DNA of 64,000 nt, from assembly GCA_030867875.1 (NCBI GenBank), contig JAOWCC010000936.1, positions 81,439,032 to 81,503,031 on the forward strand. Direction: 5' to 3'. The number at the start of each line of letters is the position of its first letter. The stretch's first letter is position 1. This document shows, piece by piece, positions 1 through 10,633 of the stretch. The notes under the pieces were generated by a model. It was not told where the DNA came from. It worked only from the letters and a program-made list of their open reading frames with translations, and did no database searches. Both the position numbers and the translations under genes were made by a program. The DNA is from Actinernus sp. WN-2022 (lineage: Eukaryota > Cnidaria > Anthozoa > Actiniaria > Actinernidae).

Positions 1-45
1 ATTTCACTAAATTTCGAATGAATCAAGTCATTCTCGGGATGTATC

Positions 46-1279
46 TGCAATCATCCCGGGAACTTTGCTCCTCATAAACCCTGAATCAGTAATGAGCAAT
101 TTAATTCAATTCATCAGTCATCCCCGCTTCACTGCTGAATATCAAATCTTAGGTACTTGATTATTCAACCAGTATTTATGTTATATTTATAACGAATAAC
201 GTAGAAAACCGTGTCAATCATGAAACACTCAGCGTTGTATCAGATATACCACAGGCACTGATGTTTTAGTTATTAATCAGTTCTGTATATCACACAAACG
301 CTAGTGTCTGTCGGTCAAAGCACCGCCCGTCCACACGTTTACGTTCACACGAAAACGATAAAACGATTCGAATACGCTAAAAACCTGCATTGAGCATGCG
401 TAGATAATTTGAGCCGATATTTTACTTTCGCGCCATTTCTTGAACGTTGTTAACCTTCCTCCAGATCGTGCCACGTTATCAATTCGAGCGGTAATGTTAT
501 CCCACCAAGCGCTTGTTCGTCAGTCCTGGTCGAACCCAAAATCTGCGAGGTCTGCGAGTCTACACGAGAACACGTAAACGGCGTTTTCGAAAATATCCAC
601 TTTGAAGAGCGTTTTAGAAAATATGCCTTTACGATTACCGTATTCATCGTTTACGTGTGGACGGAAGGCCTAAACGTGTAAAAAATATGCGTTTACGTGT
701 GTGGACGGGACCTCAATATCTAGTAAGCAGTTCTGTATGGGGGTTCCTAGAGATATTGTACAGGCCCGCAAATGACCCCCAAAATTAAATGGACCGCAAA
801 TAATTCCGTGAAAATACATGAAATCTGGTCGTTGGATTCGACGTGGTTTAGAAATCAAAATATACGCATTTATTTAGTTTTCTTTTTTTCATACAAACGG
901 TACCAGCAGATATTGAAAGTGAAATTAACACATACTGCTGCCATATTAAAGTGTTAAAAAAGTGGCAAAATCTATTATAAGTAAACCAGTCAATAATGGC
1001 TGGAGTTTACCCAGCAAACCTTAAAGTGCAAGTAAAGCCATAAAACAACATTAATTATTTTTGCCCCAAATTCTATTTCTAATATACTTCAGTTGTGTAA
1101 ATTAGTTTTTTCTTTGAGAGGCAGGAGCAGAAATTAAACTAGAATAAACGCTACCCGAATTGCGGGATTGATTAATCTAGTGATGTCCCAACGAAAACCT
1201 TCGGGATTTTATTGTAGAAGTTTTCTCTAGGGAGGAAGTTGATCCATCTTATGACGTCACAGGATCCATGAAAAGTAAC
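46..1279. repeat. 1.23 kb dispersed repeat, copy A
   Basis: This block is repeated in the same orientation at 47445-48681 with only scattered substitutions and a few short indels. Both copies end at the same base, just after a TGACGTCA-containing stretch, and the sequences diverge abruptly on both sides. No coding domain is recognised; short open frames here are present in both copies only because the repeat is duplicated. An inner inverted-repeat element lies at 326-709. It could be a non-autonomous transposon or a segmental duplication; no clear terminal repeats or target duplication were found at the outer ends. Confidence 0.9.
326..709. mobile_element. MITE-like element with GTCCACAC/GTGTGGAC ends (copy 1)
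   Basis: The left end (326-343) reads CCCGTCCACACGTTTACG and the right end (690-709) is its inverse with one inserted CA step. A second inverted copy of the motif lies just inside at 648-664. The 384 bp unit has no transposase and fits a non-autonomous terminal-inverted-repeat element nested inside the larger dispersed repeat. Superfamily is not assigned because no unambiguous target duplication is visible. Confidence 0.6.
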
Positions 1280-1399
1280 CAAAATTAGGGATTAAATACC
1301 TGAAATGTTACAAAATTTACAAGATTAATGTCTTTTTGTGAGAAACAAACGGCACAATAGTACAATATAATTTTTTTTTTGACATTTTACTTGCACTTT

Positions 1400-3132
1400 A
1401 AGCTTATTAAAATCATCCATGTATATAAAGATGATGATGAAACAGACCCAGGCAACTATCGACCAATATCATTTTATCTGTATATAACATAATTTTTGAA
1501 AAATTGATGTACAAAAGGCTAATTAATTTTGTTGAAAAATACGACTGATATACTCTTTGATTCTCAATACGGATTTCGTAGTAAGCATAATACCCAACAA
1601 ACCATTCTGGACATTGTAAATAATATACAAAGCAACATGGACGAAGGCAAATTTACTTGTGGCATCTTTACTGGCATTTGATACTGTGAATCACAACATT
1701 CTTTTAAGTAAACTACATTATTATGGCATTAGAGGTATAATAGCTTTAAATCCTATTTGAGATATCGTAAACAATCAACCTAAGTTGATAATTTTATCTC
1801 AGATCAACAACCTACACTATGTGGAGTATCTCACCGTTCTGTTCTTGGACCACTACTTTTCCTAATTTATATCAATGATATTGATAAATCATCTCCTGAA
1901 TTTGTTGTTTATCTCTTTGCAGATGATTCTAATATAATGTATGCAAGTAAAGATCTACATACACTAGAATCTAAAGTTAACACTGAACTTTCCAAAGCTC
2001 AGTTCTGAATGGCTAAAAGCAATTGACACTAAATATCAAGAAATCAAACTACGTTATTTTTCGACCACATCAGAGTATCATGTCATTTAGTATTTGATAG
2101 CATACTGAAACACTAAACAACCTCTCGATATGAAAGAATATGTAAAATATTTAGGTGTCTATATAGATTATTATCTTTCATGGAAACATCACATAAATCA
2201 TATATGCCAGTGTCTTAACATATTAAGTAAATCAGTTGGAATTCTTGCGAAATTAAGACACTTCATTCCTCTTCAACCTCTACTAACTATTTACCGTTCC
2301 TTGATACTTTACTCTATTTGAGCTAATGGTATTTGTGCGTGGGGTCAGAGTTCCCAAATACATTTTAATAAGTTACTTACAAAAACGAGCACTCAGTCTA
2401 TTATATTTTGGAAAAACAAGAGACCATGCAATTCCTTTCTTCGATCTTACAGTCCAAACTCTTCCACTATCATTTTAACATACTTGTAAACTTATGCATG
2501 ACATACATAATCAGCTAGCTCCTATATACATCATAAATCTCTTTTTTTAAAGCAGTGAAATTCATGCATACAGAACTCGATCAACAACAAATGATAACTT
2601 TTTTATTGAATAATCAGGAATACATAAACTGGGAAGATCATTCTTTAATTTCTCAAGAATTGGTGCACAAATCTGGAATAGTCTACCCTTATCCCTTAGA
2701 TCATTCGTGAAACTGATCTCACGTTAAACTAAAAATCATAGTGACACTTCTGAACATTCTGAAAATGATGATACCTATCTTGAAGTCCCAGAAATATTAA
2801 AGCAACTTAAAAATAGATTGATTTTTAGTGATATATTTCTTTTCTTTATGATATGTTATGATATGTAAAACTCCTGTTACTACTTTTACTCCCCAACATT
2901 AGTCCTATATTTTATTCATGTTTACAACCGTACTTACTGATACTTACTTACTTTAAAGCAGAGAGCACCTGCTTATGTAACATTCACTGATTTATACTTG
3001 TGTATATTTTCTTTTTGTGTGTCCTTGCCTCCCACCTCGAATAGTTTTTTTAACTATAACTGCGGGTTTGACAAGTTAATTGTTAAAACCTATTAATATA
3101 TGAATAATAAATATTGCATGATTGATTGATTG
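1400..3132 (+). pseudogene. Decayed LINE reverse transcriptase (Jockey/CR1/L2 group)
   Basis: Fragments of a non-LTR reverse transcriptase can be read in shifting plus-strand frames. Near 1450 is a GNYRPIS block, near 1570 a fingers segment (YGFRSKH-like), near 1825-1945 a GVSHRSVLGPLL-like block followed by LFADDSN. At 2130-2321 is a thumb segment (YLGVYIDYYLSWKHH). Many frameshifts and stops separate these, so it is dead. The 3' end appears to be the ATTG tandem tail at 3117-3132, as expected for this LINE group. The 5' part (endonuclease) is missing. Confidence 0.85.
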
Positions 3133-3436
3133 TAGCTTCTACGGTGGCTCGTGACGCTTGTCCTGCAATTTTACTAGCGCCGGTGTTATCATCATCTTCG
3201 CCTTTGTTTTCGCATTTATCCCTACTATTTCCCAGGGGATGGCGTCCTTCTTGTACGTTTTTGACACTGGCGGAGGTCCCGATCGCTATTCCTTTCAGCT
3301 TATTACTCTCTTTCTCTCCCTTCTTGTACTCGGAATTTTATAACTTTGAAGACTTTGTAGCTGCATTCCTATTCCTGTCCCCTGTTTCAGTTTGGTGCAA
3401 TTGCCTAGCGTGTATTTTTAGAAAGATTGTCACGAT
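3130..3436 (-). other. Unassigned Lys/Glu-rich open stretch
   Basis: Read on the minus strand, this stretch is open except for one stop near 3340, and is rich in Lys, Glu, Ser and Asn (for example EKESNKLKGIAIGTSASV). The composition looks like a low-complexity or ORF1-type protein segment rather than random sequence. It abuts the 3' tail of the LINE at 1400-3132. The plus strand is also open here (107 residues, hydrophobic and Ser/Leu-rich), which is the expected mirror of a Lys/Glu-rich minus frame. No domain is recognised. Confidence 0.2.
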
Positions 3437-3449
3437 TTACTACAGGTAG

Positions 3450-3950
3450 CCAGCTCCGCAATGCTAGCTCGGCACCGTCGTTATTTACAAGAGGCTTTTC
3501 TCGACGACGGCGAATCCCTGGATAGTTTCAGAGCTGGAAGCAGCCATCACTCTTGCCTTATTAGGTAGGCAATTGGCATTGGTGAACATTATGGGTCACG
3601 TTGGCTGACGCGACCATATCTAATACTCCCGGGTTCTGCATCCTTTTAGAATTTTGTTAGTGCATTCCGGCTTCACCGTCTTCTACTTAATTCTACAGTA
3701 TGATTATACAAAGGGAAATTTGCCAGCTCCTTTTGATGATTATTTTATCTTAAATAACAAAGTACACACATATAATACAAGGAAGCCAACATTTATTCAT
3801 AAAAGGAACAGATGAGGCCCTGTTAGGGTTTTAGGATTATAAATTATTAGGGTTTACAGAGAAGGGATACGGGTTATTGGCAACTAAGTAAAAAGATTAC
3901 GGATTATTTGGGTTGGTTTATAGGATTACGGATTATTATCACATCGATGA
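3450..3950. other. Non-coding stretch with telomere-like words
   Basis: No gene is seen. From about 3821 the sequence has scattered TTAGGG-like and GGATTA words (GTTAGGGTTTTAGGATTATAA, then repeated TACGGATTATT) that continue after the small element at 3954-4028, to about 4110. They are not in register and do not form a telomere array. Confidence 0.4.
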
Positions 3951-3953
3951 CTA

Positions 3954-4028
3954 CCCTGGTTACCAGAGGCTCGAATCGACCCCAGGTCCACTCGGTTACG
4001 TCGGTCACTGTGGCCTCTGGAACCAGGG
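3954..4028. mobile_element. Short TA-flanked MITE, CCCTGG/CCAGGG ends (copy 1)
   Basis: The ends form an inverted repeat: CCCTGGTTACCAGAGGC at the left and GCCTCTGGAACCAGGG at the right. TA lies immediately outside on both sides (3952-3953 and 4029-4030), as expected for a TA target duplication (Tc1/mariner type). A related copy is at 58673-58819, also with TA on both sides. No coding content. Confidence 0.65.
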
Positions 4029-4220
4029 TAATCGCTGACATACGGATATTTGCATTTACAAAATAAGGTTACGGACTATTTCCTAAATTTACCCAGGATT
4101 ATGGATTATTCAGACCCCCGTAACAGGGCCTCACAGATATATGGAATAAAATAGCACCAAATATAAAATAATCGTACTAAAAATACAATTCAAAAGAGCA
4201 ATAAAATCATATATATTAGG

Positions 4221-4420
4221 GACTGGCACGAGCCCATAGTTATGGGCTCCTGGGACTGGTCATAAAGATAAAGTACAGTGGTTAGGGTTAGGGTGGGGGT
4301 TGGGCAGGAAATAAAGGAGGGGTGGGGCCACCATTTTCAGCATGGAAAAAGGGGTGGGCCAACAGAAATCATGTAATACATTGGGGGCGGGCCATATCTT
4401 ATCATGCTATAATTTCCGAC
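4221..4420. repeat. GGGACTGGTC-type repeat, truncated copy
   Basis: The block contains GGGACTGGTCA near 4252 followed by G-rich segments (GGGTGGGGCCACC, GGGGTGGGCC, GGGGGCGGGCC). The same starting motif forms perfect inverted ends in the element at 62034-62262, so this is probably a damaged relative. Just before it, 4231-4250 is a 9 bp arm hairpin (GAGCCCATA/TATGGGCTC). Confidence 0.4.
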
Positions 4421-4649
4421 AGATACTTTTTGTGTTGTCAACTATCTTACTGAGTTGATAAAAATTGGCTGAAAGGCGATATCCACAAACGTAAAATTAT
4501 TGTATTTTACGTGTGTTCAGATACAATGTTTCTCATGAGTGCTGCAAATCCTTGTAAAACACTGTAGTTTATAGAATAAATCATAGTAATCAATTATATA
4601 ATGTTATATTATATTTTATTGTTTTTAGTCATATATTTAGTCGAAAAGA

Positions 4650-4790
4650 CTTTTCCCGCATTCGATCGAACAATGGCACCAAGACGAGATTGGGGTAGAC
4701 AAAAACACAGCAAATGTATGAAAATGTCTACTCTAAGCTCGACTCGGTGCCACTGTTCGTGGGCATTGGAGCGTAATGCGGGAAAAATGT
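4650..4790. repeat. 140 bp imperfect palindrome
   Basis: The left arm (TTTTCCCGCATTCGATCG, then CAATGGCACCAAGACGAG) is mirrored by the right arm (CTCGACTCGGTGCCACTG, then AATGCGGGAAAA). The spacer is about 50 bp. This has the form of a hairpin MITE remnant. Open frames on both strands here follow from the palindrome and are not genes. Confidence 0.6.
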
Positions 4791-5179
4791 AATCAAACAC
4801 TGATTACCTGATACGAAAAAATATATTGTATATATTTAATAATATATAGGATGACTACTTGTAAAAGCCTTTTGGGTTTAACTAGTCCTCCATTCAAATG
4901 TGTATGACTTCAAGATTAACTTATTGTTATTTGACAAAAAAATGTATTATAAGCAAAAGGTACTTGGAAAATAAACTATTATAACCTTATTATTATTAAA
5001 GGGAACCTCGGCTGAAAAACAATGTTTGCTCTCAAGTGTTTGTTATGGATGCCTAAGTCTGTTTCTGTGTTTGTCTCCAGTAAATTGTACACTAGATGTC
5101 ATTTATGCAACAATTTTCCTGTCGATAAAACTCATTTGAATTTCCTGCGCGCCGCCATCTTGAATTTTATGACGTCACA

Positions 5180-6830
5180 GTGTTGTCCTTATTGTCAGAA
5201 AACAATAGCTCTTTTGTTATGCGACAACAGGGGCAATGTTTTACTGTTGATGTGCACCCCACTCATTATTTACCACCTAAAGACCCTGGGAGTTTTCTTC
5301 TATTTCCTACTTCTTCCTCTGAGATTGAGAATGAAATTTCTAGCTTAAATATAAGTAAAGCATCTGGCCCTTTTAGTATTCCTACGAAAATCTTAAAGCT
5401 TCTAAAGGACTTAGTTTCTAAACCTTTAGAGATTCTTTATAATTGCTCTTTTTCATTAGGCATAGTACCTGACCATTTCAAAGTTGCACGGGTTCTTCCA
5501 GTGTTCAAAAAGGGCTCAGAAACTTCCTTAAATAATTATCGTCCAATATCTCTTTTGCCAATTTTTAATAGAATTTTGGAAAAATTAATGTATAAAAGAT
5601 TAATGAATTTCTTGACTAAAAAGAATATTCTCCATAATAAGCAATTTGGCTTTAGAGAAAGTCATTCTACAGACCATGCTATTTTATGTATAATTGATAA
5701 AATACAAACTGCAATTGAAAATGGACTCTTTTCCTGTGGAATATTCCTTGATTTGAGTAAAGCTTTTGATACGGTTAATCACTCAATTTTATTAGATAAA
5801 TTGGATCATTATGGTATACGTGGTGTAGCTAAAGACTGGTTTTCTTCATACCTCAGTAACAGAAAGCAATTTGTTTCAATAGGTAGCGCTTCTTCTGAAT
5901 ACCTTCCCATCTCTTGTGGAGTTCCTCACAGGTCAGTTCTTGGCCCTTTATTGTTTCTATTGTATATTAATGATTTTAATCTCTGTTCTAAAATTCTAGA
6001 CTTTCACCTTTTTGCTGACGATTCTAATCTGTTCTATGCCAATACAAGTCTGACTTTGCTTGAATCTGTATTAAATAATGAACTTAAAAGTATACAAACT
6101 TGGCTTTGTGCCAATAAATTATCTCTCAATATTAGCAAATCCAATTTCGTCATTTTTCACCCACCTCAAAAGAAACGTACCTTTATACCTAAATTGGTTA
6201 TTGATAATAAATATTTAAAAGAAGAAAAATGTATTCAGTACTTGGGAATAATGTTAGACACATTTAAATTGGAAATGCCATGTTAATCATGTGATGAAAA
6301 AATTGAAAAGGAACATCGGATTAATCTCAAAAGTTAGATACTTCGTAAATAGCAGTACTCTAGTTAATCTTTATTATGCTCTCATATATCCTTTCCTTTC
6401 TTATAATTTAATTGCCTGGGGAAATACTTATGAATCTAATATTAAACCTCTATTCCTTCTCCAGAAACGGGCACTTCGTATCATGACTTTCTCCTCCTTC
6501 ACAGAGCATACCAATCCTATTTTTAAGTCTTTACATATAATTAAACTTTATGACCTCATTCAGTTACATACAGCAATCTTTATGTTTAAATTTTATCATC
6601 ATTTCTTGCCCTCAGCTTTTAATAACTTTTTCACTCCAATCAAGAATATACATAATTACAATACTAGACTGGCCTCCAAGTCCTCATTTGCTCTCTCAAA
6701 AACACGTACTAATTATGACATTTTTAATATACGATTCCAGGGACCAAAAGTCTGGAATCAAATAGACGAACCAATGAAATCATTAAATCTGTCTTTATTC
6801 AAAAAAACATCTAAAGAAGTCTTTTGTTGA
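5180..6830 (+). pseudogene. LINE reverse transcriptase, 5'-truncated, one frameshift
   Basis: This is the ORF2 reverse transcriptase of a Jockey/CR1/L2-type LINE. Motifs in order: NNYRPISLLPIFNRILE (fingers), FGFRESHSTDHA, LDLSKAFDTVNHSILLDKL (first catalytic Asp), a GVPxxSVLGPLLFLLYINDF block, HLFADDSNLFY (catalytic Asp pair), then QYLGIMLD. The frame breaks at about 6265-6285, and the thumb and C-terminal part continue in another frame at 6291-6830. The block usually reading GVPQGS here reads GVPHRS. No endonuclease domain is present, so the copy is 5'-truncated. Not active as it stands. Confidence 0.9.
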
Positions 6831-7149
6831 TAATTACTAAACCACTTGTGTTCTTTTCTATTGTATCTATAATAATAATTTATTATCTCTCACGCTCTCA
6901 TCCATATATTCTTTGTTTGTCTGTTTCCTGCATGTGTGTACTACGTCCTGTACTTGTGTGCCTTGCCGACCTGCATTTTTCTAACGTTTTTGTCATCTAT
7001 TTAAACAAGGAGGTCCAGCTTTGACAAGCCCTTATGGTTTTTTTGCATCTCCTGTACCCAATTTTGTTTGTTCATTTATGTAATTTGAAATTCTCATGTA
7101 TTATGTTTGTAATTAATGGGTCAAATAAATTTACTGTTACTGTTACTGT
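6831..7149 (+). repeat. LINE 3' untranslated region with (ACTGTT)n tail
   Basis: After the reverse transcriptase stop the sequence is AT-rich and ends in a short tandem TTACTG repeat at about 7130-7149, the usual kind of short 3' tail of L2/CR1-type LINEs. The right arm of the surrounding TTAA element starts immediately after it. Confidence 0.75.
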
Positions 7150-7325
7150 CATGATATCCAAGATGGCGGCGCGCAGGAAATTCAAATGAGTTTTATCGAG
7201 AGGAAATTCGGTGCATAAATGACATCTAGTGTACAATTCACTGGAGACAAACACAGAAACAGACTTAGGCATCCATAACAAACACTTGAGAGCAAACATT
7301 GTTTTTCAGCCGAGGTTCCCTTTAA

Positions 7326-7975
7326 CACCTAGCATAATAGCCGGTTCAATCACTCAATGACTGCCTTGAAAGTCAAAATTAAACATGATTTACTCCCTCT
7401 GACCAGCTCGTATATTCATTCCTGCAAAAGATCAAGATTATTCTTTTTTTAACCTGTTATTCCGGAATAATTCCTGATTCTTTTATGGACCTATTATTCC
7501 CAAAATTATTCCGGAATAATTTCCTCAAGTCTACGCTGGGGCTGTTGTGAATGAACTAAGAATTCGTGGGAAATGAAATGGTTCGGATTACATTCCTACA
7601 GTACTGCGTTGCTAGTTTCACCGATCGATCTGGTTTAGAATTTCCCAATTCCCCAATATCAAATGACATTTCGTGAAAATTTCAGACAAATCGAACAAAT
7701 TCATCTTGAGTTGGTGCTTTTTAAAATATTATTGAAAGTCTACATGTCTGAAAACGCCTTTGCAAATTGAGGTAAAATCAGCTGTAGAATTTCGAGAATT
7801 AAGAGAATTCTAGCCATACTTGGCAAGCTCTTTTAAAGAATCTACATCTCGTGTATTTTGTTTGAAATCCATCGCTGCTGAATGACGTCACAATGACGTC
7901 ATGAAGATAATAAAATTCCCAGCATTGAATGAAAATGAAAGTAAAGTACTTCAATGTTTTAAAAGATGACGTAAA
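7326..7975. other. Non-coding stretch
   Basis: No gene is seen. It contains two copies of the palindromic word ATTCCGGAATAAT (near 7461 and 7512) and two TGACGTCA sites 12 bp apart (7882 and 7894). Confidence 0.5.
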
Positions 7976-8330
7976 AGGAACATTTCTGCAGTATCGGAGC
8001 TTGTGTTTACCGTTTACAACGGTTCACCACAAGGTTCATCAACGTCAGAATGACGTCATAGCTTGCTCTAATTGCGCAAAAAGTAGCATCTTTGGAAAGA
8101 ACAGCCCACTGAGTAGATTCAGGGTCATGCCTTTTGTTACCACAGGGTAAAGTACAAATTAGAGCTCAAACGTTACAACAATTTCTGCAGTATTGGGGCT
8201 TGTTAATGTTGTTATAACGGTTAACCAACGGTTCACCCCTATTTTTGCCGTCAGAATGACGTCATAATTTGCTCTACTTGCCAGACCAATAACATCATTG
8301 GAAAGAGCAGCCAAAGTGGGTTCACCCCTT
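7976..8330. repeat. Two diverged tandem units of about 205 bp
   Basis: Unit 1 (about 7976-8115) and unit 2 (about 8184-8330) share, in order, TTTCTGCAGTAT, GGNGCTTGT, AACGGTT, GTCAGAATGACGTCATA, TTGCTCTA and CATCTTTGGAAAGA-like blocks. Each unit has one TGACGTCA site. The units are clearly related but diverged. No coding content. Confidence 0.65.
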
Positions 8331-8344
8331 TAACCAGTTTAAAA

Positions 8345-8590
8345 GAATATGAAGTATATTTTTAAGTACTAGATAAAGAATGAGCGGACGATCTTTATGG
8401 GATTTACAAACTCAAACTGAAAGCTGAAAGCCGGCGAGAGTTTGTAAATCCCATAAAAATCGGACGCGAATTATTTATCGCAGTTATCAAAAGTCTAGAT
8501 GAAGAGAGTCATGTTTTCAGTTATTTTGGCGATACGACTTATTTTGGCCGAGAAAATCGAAACAAAAGTTTATGTAAATCAGGACGAAAT
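8345..8590 (+). mobile_element. Hairpin repeat family B, copy 1
   Basis: The core is a hairpin: left arm 8389-8413 (ATCTTTATGGGATTTACAAA) and right arm 8438-8463 (TTTGTAAATCCCATAAA). Flanks AGATAAAGAATGAGCGG on the left, and CGGACGCGAAT plus a 100 bp stretch with TTGGCGATACGACTTATTTT on the right, recur at 41615-41830. Related copies lie at 34620-34760 and 32860-33060 (both inverted) and 51150-51240. The right flank is cut by the LINE starting at about 8591. Confidence 0.75.
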
Positions 8591-10261
8591 CAGGGGCAAA
8601 TCGCTGATATCTTTAACGAGCATTTTTCAGGTATAGCCAAAAAGTTAGCCGACAAGGATCAAAAGCCGTTTGACCCCGCAGTAGTGACGGAGTTTGTTAG
8701 AAGACACAAGCACCCCGACACCAAACTGACTTTTCCGATGATAACACCTCGTCAAACACAGAGGCTCATAGAATCTATCCCATCAGGTAAAGCAACGGGT
8801 ACTGACGGACTGAGTGTGCGTCTCTTGAAGATTGCGGCACCGGCGATCTCTCCATCGCTCACCAAGCTGATTAACACCTGCATCACAAGTGGCACATTTC
8901 CATCTGTGTGGAAGGAAGCAAAGGTTGTACCCCTGCACAAGTGTAACAGCAAATCGGATAAGAACAACTATCGCCCCATCTCCGTGCTACCAGTATTATC
9001 AAAAGTGTTCGAGCGCCACTTACACAATTCTCTCCATGTATTTTTGAAGGGCAATAACCTGTTGTACAAGCTTCAGTCGGGCTTCAGGAAGCACCATTCG
9101 ACGGAAACTGCTCTGATTAACATTATAGATAAACTACTGACAAACCTAGATAATAACCACGTGAATGGCATTGTCTTTGCTGACTTTAGGAAAGCTTTTG
9201 ACCTTGTTGATCACCACGTCTTAGCCCAGAAACTACGCATATATGGCTTGGATGATTGCAGTTTGAAACTGATGAAGTCGTACCTTACGCCACGCAAGCA
9301 GTTCACTGCTATAAACAACAAGTTATCCTCGCCCCAGTACCTCACCCATGGTGTACCACAGCGATCCGTGCTCGCTCCTCTCCTTTTCCTAATATTTATC
9401 AACGATCTACCCGAATCAGTAGCTGGTTCATCAAGTGTAGATGTCTTTGCTGATGACACGACACTCAGCAGTTCCTCACTGTGGTCTGAAATTGGGAATC
9501 TGCGGAGTAACCTTGGTGAAAGTACAGTGGACTTAGAGAAATGGTCGAAGAACAATCGTCTTCAGTTGAATACTAGCAAGACCAAGTCGATGCTCGTTAC
9601 TGGAAAGAGACTAAGGTCCAAGCTCTCTTCTGATGAACAAGCACTAGACATTCATACGGCTACTGATGTCACACTTGAGCAGGTGCATTCGCATAAACTG
9701 CTTGGTATCACGATCGACCAGGACTTAACATTTGATGAACACATTGAAACTTTGTGTAAAAAGCTCGCCAAGCGAATAGGCCTATTACGATCAATAAGAT
9801 ACTTTCTGCCGAAAACTGAGCGTATCCAGTTTTATAACTCTATAATTAAGCCCGTATTGATGTATGGTAGTGTAATCTGGACAATGACTTCTAACGATAA
9901 TCTCCGTAGAGTATTCAGGCTACAAAAGAGAGCTGCTCGAGTGATTCTGGGTGTGAAAGTGCGAGAGGAGAGAACTGTAACACTATTTGACAAGCTTAAG
10001 TGGATTCCTTACTACGATGAGGCTAAAATGAACAAGTGTTGTATTGTCTATAAGTATTTTCAAGGGGCTGTCCCTGACTATATAAGTAATAAGATAGTTA
10101 AGGTAAGTAGCGTGTCTTCACGGACTTCACGCTTCGGTGATATAACTCTTCATTGCCCTAGATACACAAGAGAAACTGAGGGAGGTAGAACTTTTTTAAC
10201 TACTTCGTCTAGATTATGGAACGCCTTGCCACCACAGCCATTAGGAAATGTAAAAGTATAA
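8591..10261 (+). CDS. LINE reverse transcriptase ORF2, 5'-truncated but long and intact
   Basis: The frame is open from before 8591. A GTG at 8684 is not a real start; the true start was lost with the 5' end. It encodes a non-LTR reverse transcriptase of the Jockey/CR1/L2 group. Visible motifs: SGKATGTDGLSVRLLK, NNYRPISVLPVLSKVFER, LQSGFRKHHSTETALINI, FADFRKAFDLVDHHVL (first catalytic Asp), a GVPQxSVLAPLLFLIFIND block, DVFADDTTL (Asp pair), then HKLLGITID and a thumb segment. No apurinic endonuclease domain is present. Sequence is less AT-rich than the LINE at 5.2-7.1 kb, suggesting a different family or a younger insertion. Confidence 0.9.
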   Translation, partial: QGQIADIFNEHFSGIAKKLADKDQKPFDPAVVTEFVRRHKHPDTKLTFPMITPRQTQRLIESIPSGKATGTDGLSVRLLKIAAPAISPSLTKLINTCITSGTFPSVWKEAKVVPLHKCNSKSDKNNYRPISVLPVLSKVFERHLHNSLHVFLKGNNLLYKLQSGFRKHHSTETALINIIDKLLTNLDNNHVNGIVFADFRKAFDLVDHHVLAQKLRIYGLDDCSLKLMKSYLTPRKQFTAINNKLSSPQYLTHGVPQRSVLAPLLFLIFINDLPESVAGSSSVDVFADDTTLSSSSLWSEIGNLRSNLGESTVDLEKWSKNNRLQLNTSKTKSMLVTGKRLRSKLSSDEQALDIHTATDVTLEQVHSHKLLGITIDQDLTFDEHIETLCKKLAKRIGLLRSIRYFLPKTERIQFYNSIIKPVLMYGSVIWTMTSNDNLRRVFRLQKRAARVILGVKVREERTVTLFDKLKWIPYYDEAKMNKCCIVYKYFQGAVPDYISNKIVKVSSVSSRTSRFGDITLHCPRYTRETEGGRTFLTTSSRLWNALPPQPLGNVKV

Positions 10262-10633
10262 AGTCCTTTAGGGTAGAGCATTCAAATTTGTTAAGAGAAC
10301 AATACAAGGGCCTTGACCATTTTAGCATATCTTAATAATTACTACTTAGCCATAGTTATTTTTATTAGTGTAACTCATAGTATATATTATTAGAATATCA
10401 TATTGTTAATATTCTAAATTTAGCTTATTTATTCATCGTATTAATATAGTTGACTTTATAGCTTTTATCTATTTTAGTGTTGGCAGCTTTATATAGCACT
10501 CAGTAGAACTTACATTTGCATAGTTTTGTAAGATATTTTAATATATTAAGAGGGCCACTAGTTTATCAGTCTGTGACTGTAAAGTGTTTAAACCCTCGTT
10601 AAATAAAGTTATTATTATTATTATTATTATTAA
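10262..10633 (+). repeat. LINE 3' untranslated region with (TTA)n tail
   Basis: AT-rich sequence after the reverse transcriptase stop, ending with AATAAAG and an (ATT)n microsatellite at about 10605-10633. Very similar 3' ends occur near 42060 and 28440, indicating related LINE tails. Confidence 0.75.

Larger units (their letters stand above)
5000..7321. mobile_element. TTAA-flanked DNA transposon with 175 bp inverted arms, split by a LINE
   Basis: The left arm (5000 to about 5175) begins AGGGAACCTCGGCTGAAAAA and the right arm (about 7150-7321) is its near-perfect reverse complement. TTAA lies directly outside both ends (4996-4999 and 7322-7325), the target site of Kolobok and piggyBac families. 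No transposase is visible, so it is a long-arm MITE. The arms end in a CCATCTTG and TGACGTCA region. A 5'-truncated LINE sits between the arms and was inserted after the element. Confidence 0.85.

Noticed and set aside
450..647. 65-residue minus-strand protein, duplicated at 47855-48052
   Set aside because: It is repeated only because the 1.23 kb block is repeated; no domain, and the frame lies within a MITE-like element.
3821..4110. Telomere repeat array
   Set aside because: TTAGGG-like words are scattered, out of register and few. Not a telomere or clear interstitial telomere tract.
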